DNA from: Flavonifractor sp. An10
GTDB taxonomy: Bacteria; Bacillota; Clostridia; Oscillospirales; Oscillospiraceae
DNA: 64,000 nucleotides
Assembly: GCF_002161215.1 (NCBI RefSeq)
Contig: NZ_NFMB01000004.1
Location: 186,001-250,000 of the forward strand
Direction of reading: 5' to 3'
A program made the position numbers and the translations under genes. Below the pieces are notes generated by a model. That model ran no database searches, was not told the origin of the DNA, and saw only the letters and a program-made list of their open reading frames with translations. How positions within the stretch are numbered: position 1 is the first letter of the stretch; each line of letters begins with the position of its first letter. Shown here one piece after another: positions 35,901 through 45,200 of the stretch.

Positions 35901-37193
35901 TTGACAAAATATGTGATTCACGGCGGAAAGCCGCTTTTTGGAGAGATCGATATCAGCGGCGCCAAAAATGCCGCTGTTGCCATCATACCGGCCGCCCTTC
36001 TGGTGGACGGTGTTTGCCGCATTGAAAATATTCCCCAGATCAGCGATGTGACACTGATCTTAAATATTCTTCAGGAGCTGGGGGCCGATGTCCGCACCGT
36101 CAACCGCACCACGGTGGACATTGACTGCTCCCATATCCGCAATTCCCGGGTGCCTGACGAGCTGGCGCGGAAAATCCGCGCCTCCTACTATCTCATTGGC
36201 GCTCTGCTGGGGCGGTTCGGCTCGGCGGAGGTGCCGCCGCCGGGCGGCTGCGACTTCGGCGGCCGCCCCATCGACCAGCACATCAAGGGCTTTGTGGCCA
36301 TGGGGGCCGACGTGGACGTACGGGGCGGCTTCATCCATGCCAAGGCCAAGTCCGGGCGGATGCTGGGCACCCAGATCTATCTGGATATCGTATCCGTGGG
36401 GGCCACCATGAACATCATGCTGGCCGCCGTGCTGGCCGACGGCATGACGGTCATTGAGAACGCCGCCAAGGAGCCCCATGTGGTGGATCTGGCCAACTTC
36501 CTCAACTCCATGGGCGCCGACATCATGGGCGCCGGCACCGACGTGATCAAAATCCGCGGGGTGGAGCGCCTGAGCGGCGGCGTCTACTCCATCATTCCCG
36601 ACCAGATCGAGGCGGGCACCTACATGGCGGCGGTGGCCGCCGCCGGCGGCGAGGTGCTGATTAAAAACGTGATCCCCAAGCACCTGGAGTGCATCACGGC
36701 CAAGCTGCTGGAGATGGGAGTGGACGTGGACGAGCGGGACGACGCGGTGCTGGTGCGCCGCACCGGCAGGCTCACCCGCACCAACGTGAAGACCCTGCCC
36801 TATCCCGGCTTCCCCACGGACATGCAGCCCCAGATCGCCGCGGTGCTCTGCCTGGCGGAGGGCACCAGTGTACTCACCGAGGGCGTGTGGGACAACCGCT
36901 ACCGCTATGTGGACGAGTTCCGCCGCATGGGGGCCCAGATCCAGGTGGACGGCAAGATCGCCGTCATCGAGGGGGTGGAGAGCCTCACCGGCGCCAAGAT
37001 CCAGGCCTGCGACCTGCGGGCCGGGGCGGCCATGGTGATCGCCGGCCTGGCGGCCCAGGGCACCACGGAGATCAGCTGCATCCACCACATCGAGCGGGGT
37101 TATGAGGACATTGTGCGCAAGCTCTCCGGCGTGGGGGCGGACATCCGCGTGGTGGTGACCCCCGACGAGGGCAAGCAGATGCAGGTGGGATAA
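35901..37193 (+). CDS. murA: UDP-N-acetylglucosamine 1-carboxyvinyltransferase
   Basis: 430 aa cytoplasmic enzyme for the first committed step of peptidoglycan synthesis: transfer of enolpyruvate from PEP to UDP-GlcNAc. Seen: K22-N23 in ISGAKNAA, R92 in ARKIRASYYL, the catalytic loop PPPGGCDFGGRPID with C117 (the fosfomycin target), and IIPDQIEAGTYM. The length is normal (about 420-430). The start is TTG at 35901, preceded by AGAGGG. It has its own promoter and terminator and lies next to S-layer genes, a plain housekeeping neighbour. Low-GC Firmicutes often carry two MurA copies; which type this is was not resolved. Confidence 0.96.
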   Translation: MTKYVIHGGKPLFGEIDISGAKNAAVAIIPAALLVDGVCRIENIPQISDVTLILNILQELGADVRTVNRTTVDIDCSHIRNSRVPDELARKIRASYYLIGALLGRFGSAEVPPPGGCDFGGRPIDQHIKGFVAMGADVDVRGGFIHAKAKSGRMLGTQIYLDIVSVGATMNIMLAAVLADGMTVIENAAKEPHVVDLANFLNSMGADIMGAGTDVIKIRGVERLSGGVYSIIPDQIEAGTYMAAVAAAGGEVLIKNVIPKHLECITAKLLEMGVDVDERDDAVLVRRTGRLTRTNVKTLPYPGFPTDMQPQIAAVLCLAEGTSVLTEGVWDNRYRYVDEFRRMGAQIQVDGKIAVIEGVESLTGAKIQACDLRAGAAMVIAGLAAQGTTEISCIHHIERGYEDIVRKLSGVGADIRVVVTPDEGKQMQVG

Positions 37194-37252
37194 CCCTTCA
37201 AAAAAGTTTCAAAAAGTTCAGCGGCCTGTCGAAAAGCCTTTTTGACAGGCTG

Positions 37253-37277
37253 GGGGGGGCGCAGGCCCCCCTTTTTT
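37253..37277 (+). terminator. Terminator of murA
   Basis: GGGGGG...GCCCCCC stem followed by TTTTTT (37272-37277). A second stem, GGCCTGTC/GACAGGCT, lies just before it. Confidence 0.85.
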
Positions 37278-37311
37278 ATGCGATCATCTTACATAGCAAG
37301 GAGCGACTTCT

Positions 37312-38100
37312 GTGCTGGAACTTTGTACCCTGGCCAGCGGCTCCAGCGGCAACAGCCTGCTGGTGAGCGACGGCCGCACCCATATCCTGGTGGACGCAGG
37401 CATCTCCTGCCGCCGCATCACCAACAGCCTCAAGGCCCTGGGCGTGGATCCCAGGGAGCTGGCGGGGGTGCTGATCACCCACGAGCACACCGACCATATG
37501 GCCGGCCTGGCCACCCTGACCAAGCAGCTGCGGCTCCCTGTGTATGCCAGCCGGGGGACGGGGCGGCAGCTGTGCTACCGCATCGCCTTTCTGGAGGAGC
37601 TGTTCCACCCGGTGACCCCTGGGGAGGGCTTCTCGGTGGGCGGCATCGACGTGGAGAGCTTTTCCACCCCCCACGACGCGGCGGAGAGCACGGGCTTTGC
37701 CCTGTCCGCCGGGGGGCGGAAGGCCGCCGTGGTCACCGACCTGGGCTATGTGACGCCGGAGGTGCTGAAGGGCATCCGGGGGGCGGATCTGCTGGTGTGC
37801 GAGGCCAACCACGACGTGGAGTGGCTCCAGTCCGGGCCCTATCCCTACTATCTGAAGGCACGGATCCTGGGCGACCGGGGGCACCTGTCCAACGAGGCGG
37901 GGGCCGAGCTGGCCTGGACAGCGGTGGAGGGCGGCGCCCGCACGGTGGTACTGGCCCACCTGTCCCACGAGAACAACACCCCCCAGCGGGCCCACGAGGT
38001 GGTGCGCGCCCTGCTGGAGCGGCGGGGCGCGGCGGTGGGGCGGGATGTGATCCTGGAGGTGGCCCCCCGCAGCGAGGCAGGCAGGAGGTATCCGGTATGA
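37312..38100 (+). CDS. MBL-fold metallohydrolase of the YycJ/WalJ type
   Basis: 262 aa. Starts with GTG at 37312, 8 nt after AAGGAG. The metal motif THEHTDH (56-62) and further ligands (FSTPHDAAEST, VTDLGYVT, EANHD, LSHEN) give the metallo-beta-lactamase fold. The N-terminus LCTLASGSSGNSLLVSDG is characteristic of YycJ/WalJ, a probable 5'-3' exonuclease linked in Bacillus and Streptococcus to the WalRK wall regulon and DNA repair. In those species it sits near rlmH, as here, where the two genes overlap by 4 bp (ATGA). Confidence 0.9.
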   Translation: MLELCTLASGSSGNSLLVSDGRTHILVDAGISCRRITNSLKALGVDPRELAGVLITHEHTDHMAGLATLTKQLRLPVYASRGTGRQLCYRIAFLEELFHPVTPGEGFSVGGIDVESFSTPHDAAESTGFALSAGGRKAAVVTDLGYVTPEVLKGIRGADLLVCEANHDVEWLQSGPYPYYLKARILGDRGHLSNEAGAELAWTAVEGGARTVVLAHLSHENNTPQRAHEVVRALLERRGAAVGRDVILEVAPRSEAGRRYPV

Positions 38101-38585
38101 AGGGCATCCATGTGCAGCTCCTCTGCGTGGGCAAGATGAAGGAGAAGTTCTACATCGACGCGGCGGCGGAGTACGTCAAGCGGCTGGGCGCCTACTGCAG
38201 GCTCCAGGTGGTGGAGCTGCCCGAGGAGCGGCTGCCCGCCAATCCCTCCCGGGCCCAGATCGACGCCGCACTGGAGAAGGAGGGGGCCGCCATCCGGGCC
38301 AGGCTGGCCCCTGGTGCGGCCCTGGTGGCCCTGTGTGTGGAGGGGGAGGAGAAGTCCAGCGAGGCGCTCTCCCGCCTGCTGGCGGGCTGGAGCGCCGCGG
38401 GCACTGGCTCCCTGGCCTTTGTGATCGGCGGCTCCTACGGCCTCCATCCGAACATCAAGGCCCTGGCCCGGCTGCGCCTGTCCATGTCTCCCATGACCTT
38501 CCCCCACCACCTGGCCCGGGTCATGCTGCTGGAGCAGCTCTATCGGGCTTTCAAGATTGACGAGGGCTCCAGCTACCACAAGTGA
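38097..38585 (+). CDS. rlmH: 23S rRNA (pseudouridine-1915-N3) methyltransferase
   Basis: 162 aa SPOUT-class methyltransferase that modifies helix 69 of 23S rRNA using SAM. Seen: the SAM-binding knot AFVIGGSYGLHP (107-118) and the C-terminal family motif SMSPMTFPHHLARVMLLEQL then YRAFKI...YHK. The length is normal (about 159). The start overlaps the upstream hydrolase by ATGA, so the two are co-translated. The same gene pair is common in Firmicutes. Confidence 0.96.
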   Translation: MKGIHVQLLCVGKMKEKFYIDAAAEYVKRLGAYCRLQVVELPEERLPANPSRAQIDAALEKEGAAIRARLAPGAALVALCVEGEEKSSEALSRLLAGWSAAGTGSLAFVIGGSYGLHPNIKALARLRLSMSPMTFPHHLARVMLLEQLYRAFKIDEGSSYHK

Positions 38586-38641
38586 GACCCGGAATTTTCC
38601 ATGATTCGTCAAAAGACAGGGTAGCTATTGCCGGTTATTTG

Positions 38642-38650
38642 TGATATAAT
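38642..38650 (+). promoter_or_regulatory. Extended -10 promoter of the phosphoglucomutase gene
   Basis: TGATATAAT (TGn plus a perfect -10), 62 bp before the start. The -35 region is weak. Confidence 0.6.
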
Positions 38651-38711
38651 CACAACAGCTGGAAAGCGTTCACGCCCGAATTTTGACAGATTGGTATTGG
38701 AGGTAAGTCCC

Positions 38712-40439
38712 ATGTCCTATCGTGATGTGTATGAAAAATGGCTCAACAGCCCCGCCCTCAGCGAGGCGGAGAAGGAGGAGCTACGGGGCATCGCCGGCGA
38801 CGAGAAGGAGATCGAGAGCCGGTTCTTCGCCCCTCTGGAGTTCGGCACCGCCGGCCTGCGGGGCACCATGTGCGTCGGCCTGCACCAGATGAACGTCCAC
38901 GTGATCCGCCACGCCACCCAGGCCTTTGCCGAGGTGATCCTGGCCGAGGGCGAGGCGGCCGCCAAGCGGGGCGTGGCCGTGTGCTACGACTGCCGCAACC
39001 ACTCCCAGGAGTTCGCCCGGGAGACCGCCTGTGTCATGGCGGGCAACGGCATTCCGGTGCGCATCTTTGAGTCCCTCCGCCCCACGCCGGAGCTGTCCTT
39101 CGCCGTGCGGGAGTACGGCTGCATCGCCGGCGTGAACGTCACCGCCAGCCACAACCCCAAGGAGTACAACGGCTACAAGGTCTACTGGCAGGACGGGGCC
39201 CAGCTGCCCCCCCACCACGCCTCCGCCATCGCCAAGAAGATGGAGGAGCTGGATCTGTTCGACTCCATCAAGCGGATGGACTATGACGAGGCGGTTTCCA
39301 AGGGCCTGATCACCGTCATGGGCGAAGAGACCGACGAGAAGTTCCTGTCCAACGTCATGGGCCAGGTCAACGACAAGGCGGCGGTGGACAAGGTGGCCGA
39401 CACCTTCAAGATGGTGTACACCCCCTTCCACGGCACCGGCTACAAGCTGATTCCCGAGGCCCTCAAGCGCCTGGGCATGAAGCACGTCATCTGCGTGCCC
39501 GAGCAGATGGTCATCGACGGCAACTTCCCCACCGTGGTCTCCCCCAACCCGGAGAACCCGGAGGGCTTCGCCCTGGCGGTGGAGCTGGCGAAAAAGGAGG
39601 GGGCCGACTTCATTCTGGGCTCTGACCCCGACGCCGACCGGGTGGGCATCATGGTCAAGACCGGCGACGGGGAGTTCAAGGTGCTCACCGGCAACCAGAC
39701 CGGCGTGCTGCTGCTGGACTACCTGATCGGCGCCAAACGCCGCACCGGCAAGATGCCGGACAAGCCGGTGGCCCTCAAGACCATCGTCACCACCGAGATG
39801 GCCCGCAAGGTGGCCGAGGACAACGGCCTGGCCTGCTATGACACCTTCACCGGCTTCAAGTTCCTGGCCGAGAAGAAGGACAAGCTGGAGAACGCCGGCG
39901 AGGGCAAGGTGATCTTCGCCTACGAGGAGAGCTACGGCTACATGCTGGGCGACTACGTCCGGGACAAGGACGCGGTCACCGCCGCCCTGGCCCTCACCGA
40001 GATGGCCGCCTGGTACGCCGGGCAGGGCATGACCCTGTACGACGCCCTGCTGGCCTGCTATGAGAAGTACGGCTATTACGGGGAAAAGACCCTGAACCTG
40101 GTGATGCCCGGCCTGGACGGTCTGAAGAAGATGGCCCAGCTGATGGCCGATCTGCGGGCCAAGCCCCCGGTGGAGATCGCCGGCGTGGGCGTGCTCCAGC
40201 AGAAGGACTATCAGGACGGAAGCGTGGTCAACGTGGCTGACGGCGCGAAGAGCACCATGGAGCTGTCCGGTTCCAACGTGCTGCGCTATGAGATGGCCGA
40301 CGGCACCAGCCTTATCGTCCGGCCCTCCGGCACCGAGCCCAAGGTCAAGGTCTACATCCTGGCAAGAGGCGCCGACCGCGCCGAGTGCGACGCCAAGGTG
40401 GCCGCCTATACCGCCTGGGCCGAGACCCTGAAGAAGTAA
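38712..40439 (+). CDS. pgm: Phospho-sugar mutase (phosphoglucomutase/phosphomannomutase)
   Basis: 575 aa alpha-D-phosphohexomutase, interconverting glucose-1-P and glucose-6-P (or the mannose forms), feeding glycolysis and wall sugar-nucleotides. Start at the ATG 38712 (MSYRDVYEKW) after GGAGGTAAG. The four family motifs are present: catalytic serine loop VTASHNPKEYNG (S146), Mg loop DPDADR (305-310), sugar-binding EESYGYMLGDYVRDKD, and phosphate-binding RPSGTEPKVKVY near the end. The length fits the long PgcA-type of Firmicutes. The 113 bp after its stop hold the hairpin of the next small gene and a partial REP palindrome (GACGGATATCATCCGCC). Confidence 0.95.
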   Translation: MSYRDVYEKWLNSPALSEAEKEELRGIAGDEKEIESRFFAPLEFGTAGLRGTMCVGLHQMNVHVIRHATQAFAEVILAEGEAAAKRGVAVCYDCRNHSQEFARETACVMAGNGIPVRIFESLRPTPELSFAVREYGCIAGVNVTASHNPKEYNGYKVYWQDGAQLPPHHASAIAKKMEELDLFDSIKRMDYDEAVSKGLITVMGEETDEKFLSNVMGQVNDKAAVDKVADTFKMVYTPFHGTGYKLIPEALKRLGMKHVICVPEQMVIDGNFPTVVSPNPENPEGFALAVELAKKEGADFILGSDPDADRVGIMVKTGDGEFKVLTGNQTGVLLLDYLIGAKRRTGKMPDKPVALKTIVTTEMARKVAEDNGLACYDTFTGFKFLAEKKDKLENAGEGKVIFAYEESYGYMLGDYVRDKDAVTAALALTEMAAWYAGQGMTLYDALLACYEKYGYYGEKTLNLVMPGLDGLKKMAQLMADLRAKPPVEIAGVGVLQQKDYQDGSVVNVADGAKSTMELSGSNVLRYEMADGTSLIVRPSGTEPKVKVYILARGADRAECDAKVAAYTAWAETLKK

Positions 40440-40516
40440 GGACGGATATCATCCGCCTGCCTTACGGAATCGCCGCCCTCGGCGGCCCGTCCTGCCCGTA
40501 TTCCCCTGTACCGAAG

Positions 40517-40547
40517 ATCCCTCCCGGCTTTGACAACCGGGAGGGAT
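40517..40547 (+). promoter_or_regulatory. Ribosome-site hairpin of small gene 3
   Basis: Perfect 11-bp stem ATCCCTCCCGG/CCGGGAGGGAT with a 9-nt loop. The right arm contains the Shine-Dalgarno for the ATG at 40553, 5 nt further on. Confidence 0.75.
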
Positions 40548-40552
40548 TTTTT

Positions 40553-40975
40553 ATGGCAAGCTATACAACCAATTATCAGCTGCACCAGTGGGAGGCCAGC
40601 GACAGCTTCCTGCGCACCGACTTCAACACCGATTTCCAGAAAATCGACGCCGCCGTCAAGGGGGTGGAGACGGCGGCCAACACGGCGCTGGCCCTGAAGG
40701 CGGACAAGACGGAGCTGACCCAGGCGTGCGGGGCGCTGGATGAGGCCAAGTGCGAGACCCTCACCGGTAGCTACACGGGCAACGGGGCCAACACCAGAAC
40801 CATCGACCTGGGGTGTGCGCCCAGGGCGGTCTTTGTGGGGGAGTTCCTCGCTGTGCCGGGTATGACAAGCAACTATCTGCTCAGTCTTACGGCCAGCGGC
40901 TTCCAGGTGCGGGACAGCCTGGGCACCAGCACCAACAGCTCCGGCGAAACCTACTATTATCTGGCACTGGTATAA
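40553..40975 (+). CDS. Small tail-fibre-like protein, copy 3 (LHQW family)
   Basis: 140 aa from the ATG at 40553. N-terminus MASYTTNYQLHQWEASDSFL then RTDFNTDFQKIDAAVK, a predicted trimer-like heptad helix (GVETAANTALALKADKTELT), then GSYTGNGANTRTIDLG and a closing SSGETYYYLALV. The helix between the N-terminal and C-terminal parts is longer than in copies 1 and 4, as in fibres that trimerise. It may be read through from the phosphoglucomutase gene or have its own promoter; none is clear. Converges on giant SLH gene 3 with a shared terminator. No signal peptide. Function unknown. Confidence 0.78.
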   Translation: MASYTTNYQLHQWEASDSFLRTDFNTDFQKIDAAVKGVETAANTALALKADKTELTQACGALDEAKCETLTGSYTGNGANTRTIDLGCAPRAVFVGEFLAVPGMTSNYLLSLTASGFQVRDSLGTSTNSSGETYYYLALV

Positions 40976-40977
40976 AA

Positions 40978-41008
40978 GGAGCCCCCGGGCCATCGGCCCG
41001 GGGGCTCC
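40978..41008. terminator. Shared terminator of small gene 3 and giant SLH gene 3
   Basis: GGAGCCCCCGGGCC/GGCCCGGGGGCTCC with a 3-nt loop; convergent genes on both sides. Confidence 0.8.
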
Positions 41009-41029
41009 ATAAGTCAAGGCTTCAGGGAA

Positions 41030-44000
41030 TTACTCGGCGGTAGCGATGAGGTTGATAACCATCTCAACGCCGTCCACATAGAGAACGATCTCGCCGTTCT
41101 CAGGGAATGTCCAGCCACCAATCTGTCCAAAGATGGCGCTGACCAGAGTGTTCTGGGAACCGGAATCACCGTTGTAGGCGTTGTCGGAAGCGTCATACCA
41201 GGCGCTGCCCTTCACAGGCTTATCGCTGGCGTTCTTGGCATCGTCATCCCACACATAGGTCACGCCGTCAAACTTAATCTGAGAGGCGTGGCCCTGGTGA
41301 TACAGAGCGCCCAGGAAGCGGGACACATCGTTGGTGATGAAGCTGTGATCCGCATCGCTATACTCCTTGCTACCAAAGTCAGCGGTCAGGGTATTGCCGT
41401 TCACAGTCCAGGTAGCCGCAGTATCACTGTACCCAACGATCTTATTATCAGAGCCAACAGCAGAGCTGGCAACATCATTGACGAACTCGTAATACCACTT
41501 CTCGGTGTTAATGCCGCCGTTGGTCTTGGTGACGCGGGCGGTCACGCTCTGCTCGTCGGCGTCGAAGCGGGTGATCTCCACATCGACAGACTCCCCGTTG
41601 ACGTTCTTGTTGTAGTAGCCGAGCAGCTCGTCGGTGATCAGGGTGCGCAGGTCGGAGGTGCTGGGCTCCTCACCGGTGTACTCGATGGTGATCAGGCGGC
41701 GGCCGCTGGCGTTGTCGTCCACGACCACATCCACCAGCTCGGTGTCAGTGTCGAAGTCCACATCGGGGGTGGTGGGAGTCTCACGATCCCAGATCCACGC
41801 GGTGCGGATGGAGCCGCTGTCGTTGAAGATCACGACGGCGTTCACGTCAGTGCGGGTAGAGAAGGCGGAAGCGGTGGCCTCATCGCCGGCGTTCTCCACA
41901 TCGTTGACGTCCCAGACCTGCGCGGCGCCCAGAATGGCGGCGTAAATCTGCCTGCTGTTCACCTCATCGGTGAAAGCAATGGTGCCGTTCTCCAGACGGT
42001 GGGCAACGCCTCTGCCGGTGCTGGCATCGTCGCCGTCAATGCTGACATCGGTGTCCACGCCGCGATACATGCTGCCCACGTCATAGGTGCCGTCGGCGTT
42101 CTCGCTGTAGCTCCAGGCACGGCCATAGGAATTGTTGTTGTCGACCTCGAAGTCGCCCAGGTTGTCTTCCTCTACCTCGATGGCGGCAACAGTACCGTCC
42201 TCAAAGACCACAGTCAGGGTCCAGATGTCGCCGCGGCGGTTGGCGTTGGCGTCCAGAACCAGCATGTAGTCGGAGGAATCAGTCTCGTTAGCGGCCTCGA
42301 AGAGGATCAGACCGGCCAGATCAGAGGCCTGATAGGTGCGGTTAGTGGTGCGCTCCAGCACAGGGTAGACCTGCGCGTCGGTGCCGGCGGCCACGTCGCT
42401 CATGTCGTCCCAGCCGGTAGCCACGCCGTACCGCACATCGCCCTCGTCGTCAATCCAGTAATAGAAGGCCACGGTGTTCAGATCCACGGCGTAGTTGCGG
42501 CTGACGTCGGAGAGATCGTCGGAGATGCCGCTGCCGCCATCAGGATCGTTGACAGCGCCGTTGTTCACGCCGTGAACGGTAATGGTGCCGTTGCCGTTCT
42601 CGTAGCCGCTGGCGGCAGTCTCAGCGACATTGCCCACATTATACTGCAGGTTGTCGTCGTCGGGATCAGCGCCCAGGTACAGGATCACGCCGTTGTCGCC
42701 CACACCGGCGGTGGTACGGGTCGTGTTCGCGTTGTGGATCTGCAGAGGAGTGCTGGCCTCATCGGAATCGGCGGTGAAGCTGTTGCCCTGCATGACGCTC
42801 TCGATGGTCAGCACGTCGTCGTCGTCCAGCGTGTAGGTGATGACGGAGCCCTCGGCGGAGTTCACACCATACTGGCCGGTGACATTATGCACGTCGCGGC
42901 TGCCCAGATAGAGCTCCAGCTTGGTGTCGTTGGGCAGATCTTCGATATCCTGCGCAGGACTGCCAGCGGGGGTGTAAGTATCATCGCCATTGATGGAGCT
43001 TACGCGGGCAAAAGCCTTGGCGGACTCATCCCAATCGATGTAGTAGGTGCCCTCAGTGCCGTCGGCCATGAGGATCTTCACCTGACCATCGCGATCCAGG
43101 GCGTTCTGGGTCCAGGCGGACTCCAGCACCAGGGCGTAGTTGGTCACAGTCTCCTCGGCGGGACGGGTGGCGATCACGTACTGCTCGCTGGCATCCAGAA
43201 TGAAGTCGTAGGTGGTGTCAAAGCCCAGCTCAGTACGGGCCTCATCAATATTGAAGTGGGTCAGCTCCACATCGGCCATAGAGGCGGCGTCGGGCAGATA
43301 GGCCTGGCGGTACTCCTGCTCGTTGTCCAGGGTGATGTACTGCTCGTTGTTCCGGTCACGGTCCACGCGGTACATAGCCTCGGTAACGATGGGGGCCAGC
43401 TGGATGTAGGTGCGGCCGCCGTACTCCACGTACAGGATCAGGTCGTCGGTGGCGACCTCGTCGTTGAACACCACGTCCTCAAAGTCGCGGGTCAGGGTGT
43501 CCACGTCCTGGCTGGGCGTGCCGTCGTTCTCCAGCTCGGGGATATAGAAGGAGACAGTCTCGTTGCGCTCGCTGTAGCGGGTGACCTCGGACAGGGTGTC
43601 CTGAACATACAGCACGTACTCGGCGGTGCCGTCGTCATTGTTGTCAATGACCTCCACATCCACGCCGTTCACGTTGTAGTAGGTGTTGGTCTCCCCCAGA
43701 TCCTCATTAGCGTACTTGTTGATGAGGGTAACGGCCTCAGTGGCGCCGTCCTCGCACCAGCCGTAGTTGACATAGTACTGGGTGTTCTTGTCGGTCTCAA
43801 TGCCGGTGCCGTCCAGCAGGTCGTCCAGGTTCTCCTCGGTGGCGGTGGTGGCATGGATCACATTGGCCTCGTCGTTGGTGGCCACACCGATGACGTTGGA
43901 GTTGGCCAGAATGGTGGTCTTCTCCACGTACATGGTGACAGCCTTGCCCATGTACTCCACGGGAGTGGAGACATTGAAGGTGACAGGCTTGTCTTCCTTC

Positions 44001-44830
44001 ACGCCCTCGGGCACGGTGGTGTTGGAGGTGGTGGAGTCGTACACCACGACCTCGTCCAGGGTGGTCTTGCCGGTGCGCAGAGCGGCGTCGGAGTCGGTCT
44101 CCTCCAGGCGGGCCCACTCGTTGGCGGTGACAACGCCCTCCACGCGAACCACACCGAACACGGAGCTCAGGATGGTGCGGTGGTCGGAGTACACCAGGGC
44201 GTAGCCGTTGGAGTACTGCTGGATCATCTCCACGTCCAGGGCGTTGTAGATGAGCAGAGCGGCGTCGTCACGGTTCAGGGGCTCGCTCACGTCCTTGGTG
44301 AAGTTGCGGAAGATGCCCAGCTGCTGCGCCAGGGCGGCGGTGTTCAGCGCCCAGTCGGGGCCCACCAGGCCCTCGATCTCAGCGTTGTAGCCCAGGGCGG
44401 CCAGCAGCATCTTGGCGGCCTCAACGCCGGTCACGTTGGCGCCGGGGTCGAAGGTGTTGTTGCCGCGGCCGGCAATGATGCCGCGCACATAGCAGTAGTT
44501 GATGTAGCCGCGGGCCCAGTTGGCGGAAATGTCGGTGAGGCCGCTGTTGACATTCTGATACAGAGTGTCGCAGTCCTCGTTGTTGGTCAGGGCGACAGAA
44601 ATCATCTTCGCCATCTGCGCGCGGTCCACGTTACCAGCGGGGTTATAAGAGCCGTCGGGCTGGCCCTCAATAATGCCCAGCGTGGTGAGCATGGAAACCG
44701 CATCCTTGTTCACGATCTCTTCCCGGTCGGAGAAATCGTTGTAGCTCACAGCGCCGGCGCCGACGACCATCAGGCCAATGACCATAACGACGGCCAGCAC
44801 CAGGCTGAGAGCCCGTTTGAGGTTTCTCAT
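41030..44830 (-). CDS. Giant SLH-domain S-layer-type protein 3
   Basis: 1266 aa. The start is set at the ATG 44830 (MRNLKRALSL) after AGAAGGAGG. The same frame is open for a further 102 codons upstream, but that stretch covers the shared regulatory module and has no ribosome site. Signal peptide, then SLH repeats at about 30-78 (FSDREEIVNKDAVSMLTTLG), 93-148 (LTDISANWARGYINYCYVRG) and 153-200 (DWALNTAALAQQLGIFRNFT), nearly the same as in paralogue 2. The acidic passenger has common blocks (YVNYGWCEDGATEA, LILYVEYGGRTYIQLAPIVT, DYMLVLDANANRRGDIWTLT). The last about 250 residues differ from the others and end YVDGVEMVINLIATAE. Copy C of the module lies upstream. Confidence 0.92.
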   Translation of the reverse strand: MRNLKRALSLVLAVVMVIGLMVVGAGAVSYNDFSDREEIVNKDAVSMLTTLGIIEGQPDGSYNPAGNVDRAQMAKMISVALTNNEDCDTLYQNVNSGLTDISANWARGYINYCYVRGIIAGRGNNTFDPGANVTGVEAAKMLLAALGYNAEIEGLVGPDWALNTAALAQQLGIFRNFTKDVSEPLNRDDAALLIYNALDVEMIQQYSNGYALVYSDHRTILSSVFGVVRVEGVVTANEWARLEETDSDAALRTGKTTLDEVVVYDSTTSNTTVPEGVKEDKPVTFNVSTPVEYMGKAVTMYVEKTTILANSNVIGVATNDEANVIHATTATEENLDDLLDGTGIETDKNTQYYVNYGWCEDGATEAVTLINKYANEDLGETNTYYNVNGVDVEVIDNNDDGTAEYVLYVQDTLSEVTRYSERNETVSFYIPELENDGTPSQDVDTLTRDFEDVVFNDEVATDDLILYVEYGGRTYIQLAPIVTEAMYRVDRDRNNEQYITLDNEQEYRQAYLPDAASMADVELTHFNIDEARTELGFDTTYDFILDASEQYVIATRPAEETVTNYALVLESAWTQNALDRDGQVKILMADGTEGTYYIDWDESAKAFARVSSINGDDTYTPAGSPAQDIEDLPNDTKLELYLGSRDVHNVTGQYGVNSAEGSVITYTLDDDDVLTIESVMQGNSFTADSDEASTPLQIHNANTTRTTAGVGDNGVILYLGADPDDDNLQYNVGNVAETAASGYENGNGTITVHGVNNGAVNDPDGGSGISDDLSDVSRNYAVDLNTVAFYYWIDDEGDVRYGVATGWDDMSDVAAGTDAQVYPVLERTTNRTYQASDLAGLILFEAANETDSSDYMLVLDANANRRGDIWTLTVVFEDGTVAAIEVEEDNLGDFEVDNNNSYGRAWSYSENADGTYDVGSMYRGVDTDVSIDGDDASTGRGVAHRLENGTIAFTDEVNSRQIYAAILGAAQVWDVNDVENAGDEATASAFSTRTDVNAVVIFNDSGSIRTAWIWDRETPTTPDVDFDTDTELVDVVVDDNASGRRLITIEYTGEEPSTSDLRTLITDELLGYYNKNVNGESVDVEITRFDADEQSVTARVTKTNGGINTEKWYYEFVNDVASSAVGSDNKIVGYSDTAATWTVNGNTLTADFGSKEYSDADHSFITNDVSRFLGALYHQGHASQIKFDGVTYVWDDDAKNASDKPVKGSAWYDASDNAYNGDSGSQNTLVSAIFGQIGGWTFPENGEIVLYVDGVEMVINLIATAE

Positions 44831-44999
44831 CTTGGATTTTCCTCCTTCTAAAATTTGAGGCCGGAGTTGCCATATAGTCCCAATATCCGGTAAAATAGGG
44901 AAATCAGAGCCGTATGACGACCCTTGCATGGGATTAGAAGTGAGGAAATCCGGTGGTATGCGGGTATTTTCGACCCGGTCTTTGGCCGAAAAGTTCCGA

Positions 45000-45105
45000 T
45001 GGTAGACATTTGGTAGACACGAGACGGCAAAAGAAAGGGCGCGCAGCGGGAAACCGCTGCGCGCCAATGGGTTGCGGGGTTGAATTGGTAGACATCTGGT
45101 AGACA
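45000..45105 (-). promoter_or_regulatory. SLH upstream module, copy C
   Basis: Repeat pairs at 45000-45019 (TGTCTAC-CAAA-TGTCTACC) and 45086-45105 (spacer CAGA), 86 bp apart, hairpin 45038-45065 between. It is 170 bp from the SLH start. On the outer side it shares TGACCTCAAAACACA with copy B, then diverges. Confidence 0.78.
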
Positions 45106-45200
45106 TGACCTCAAAACACATGGTAAGAAGCGGCATGCTGCCCCGGGAAATCCCGACGGTTGTATATTGTGTGGCCGCCGGCTTTCAGCAGAAGCTCCTG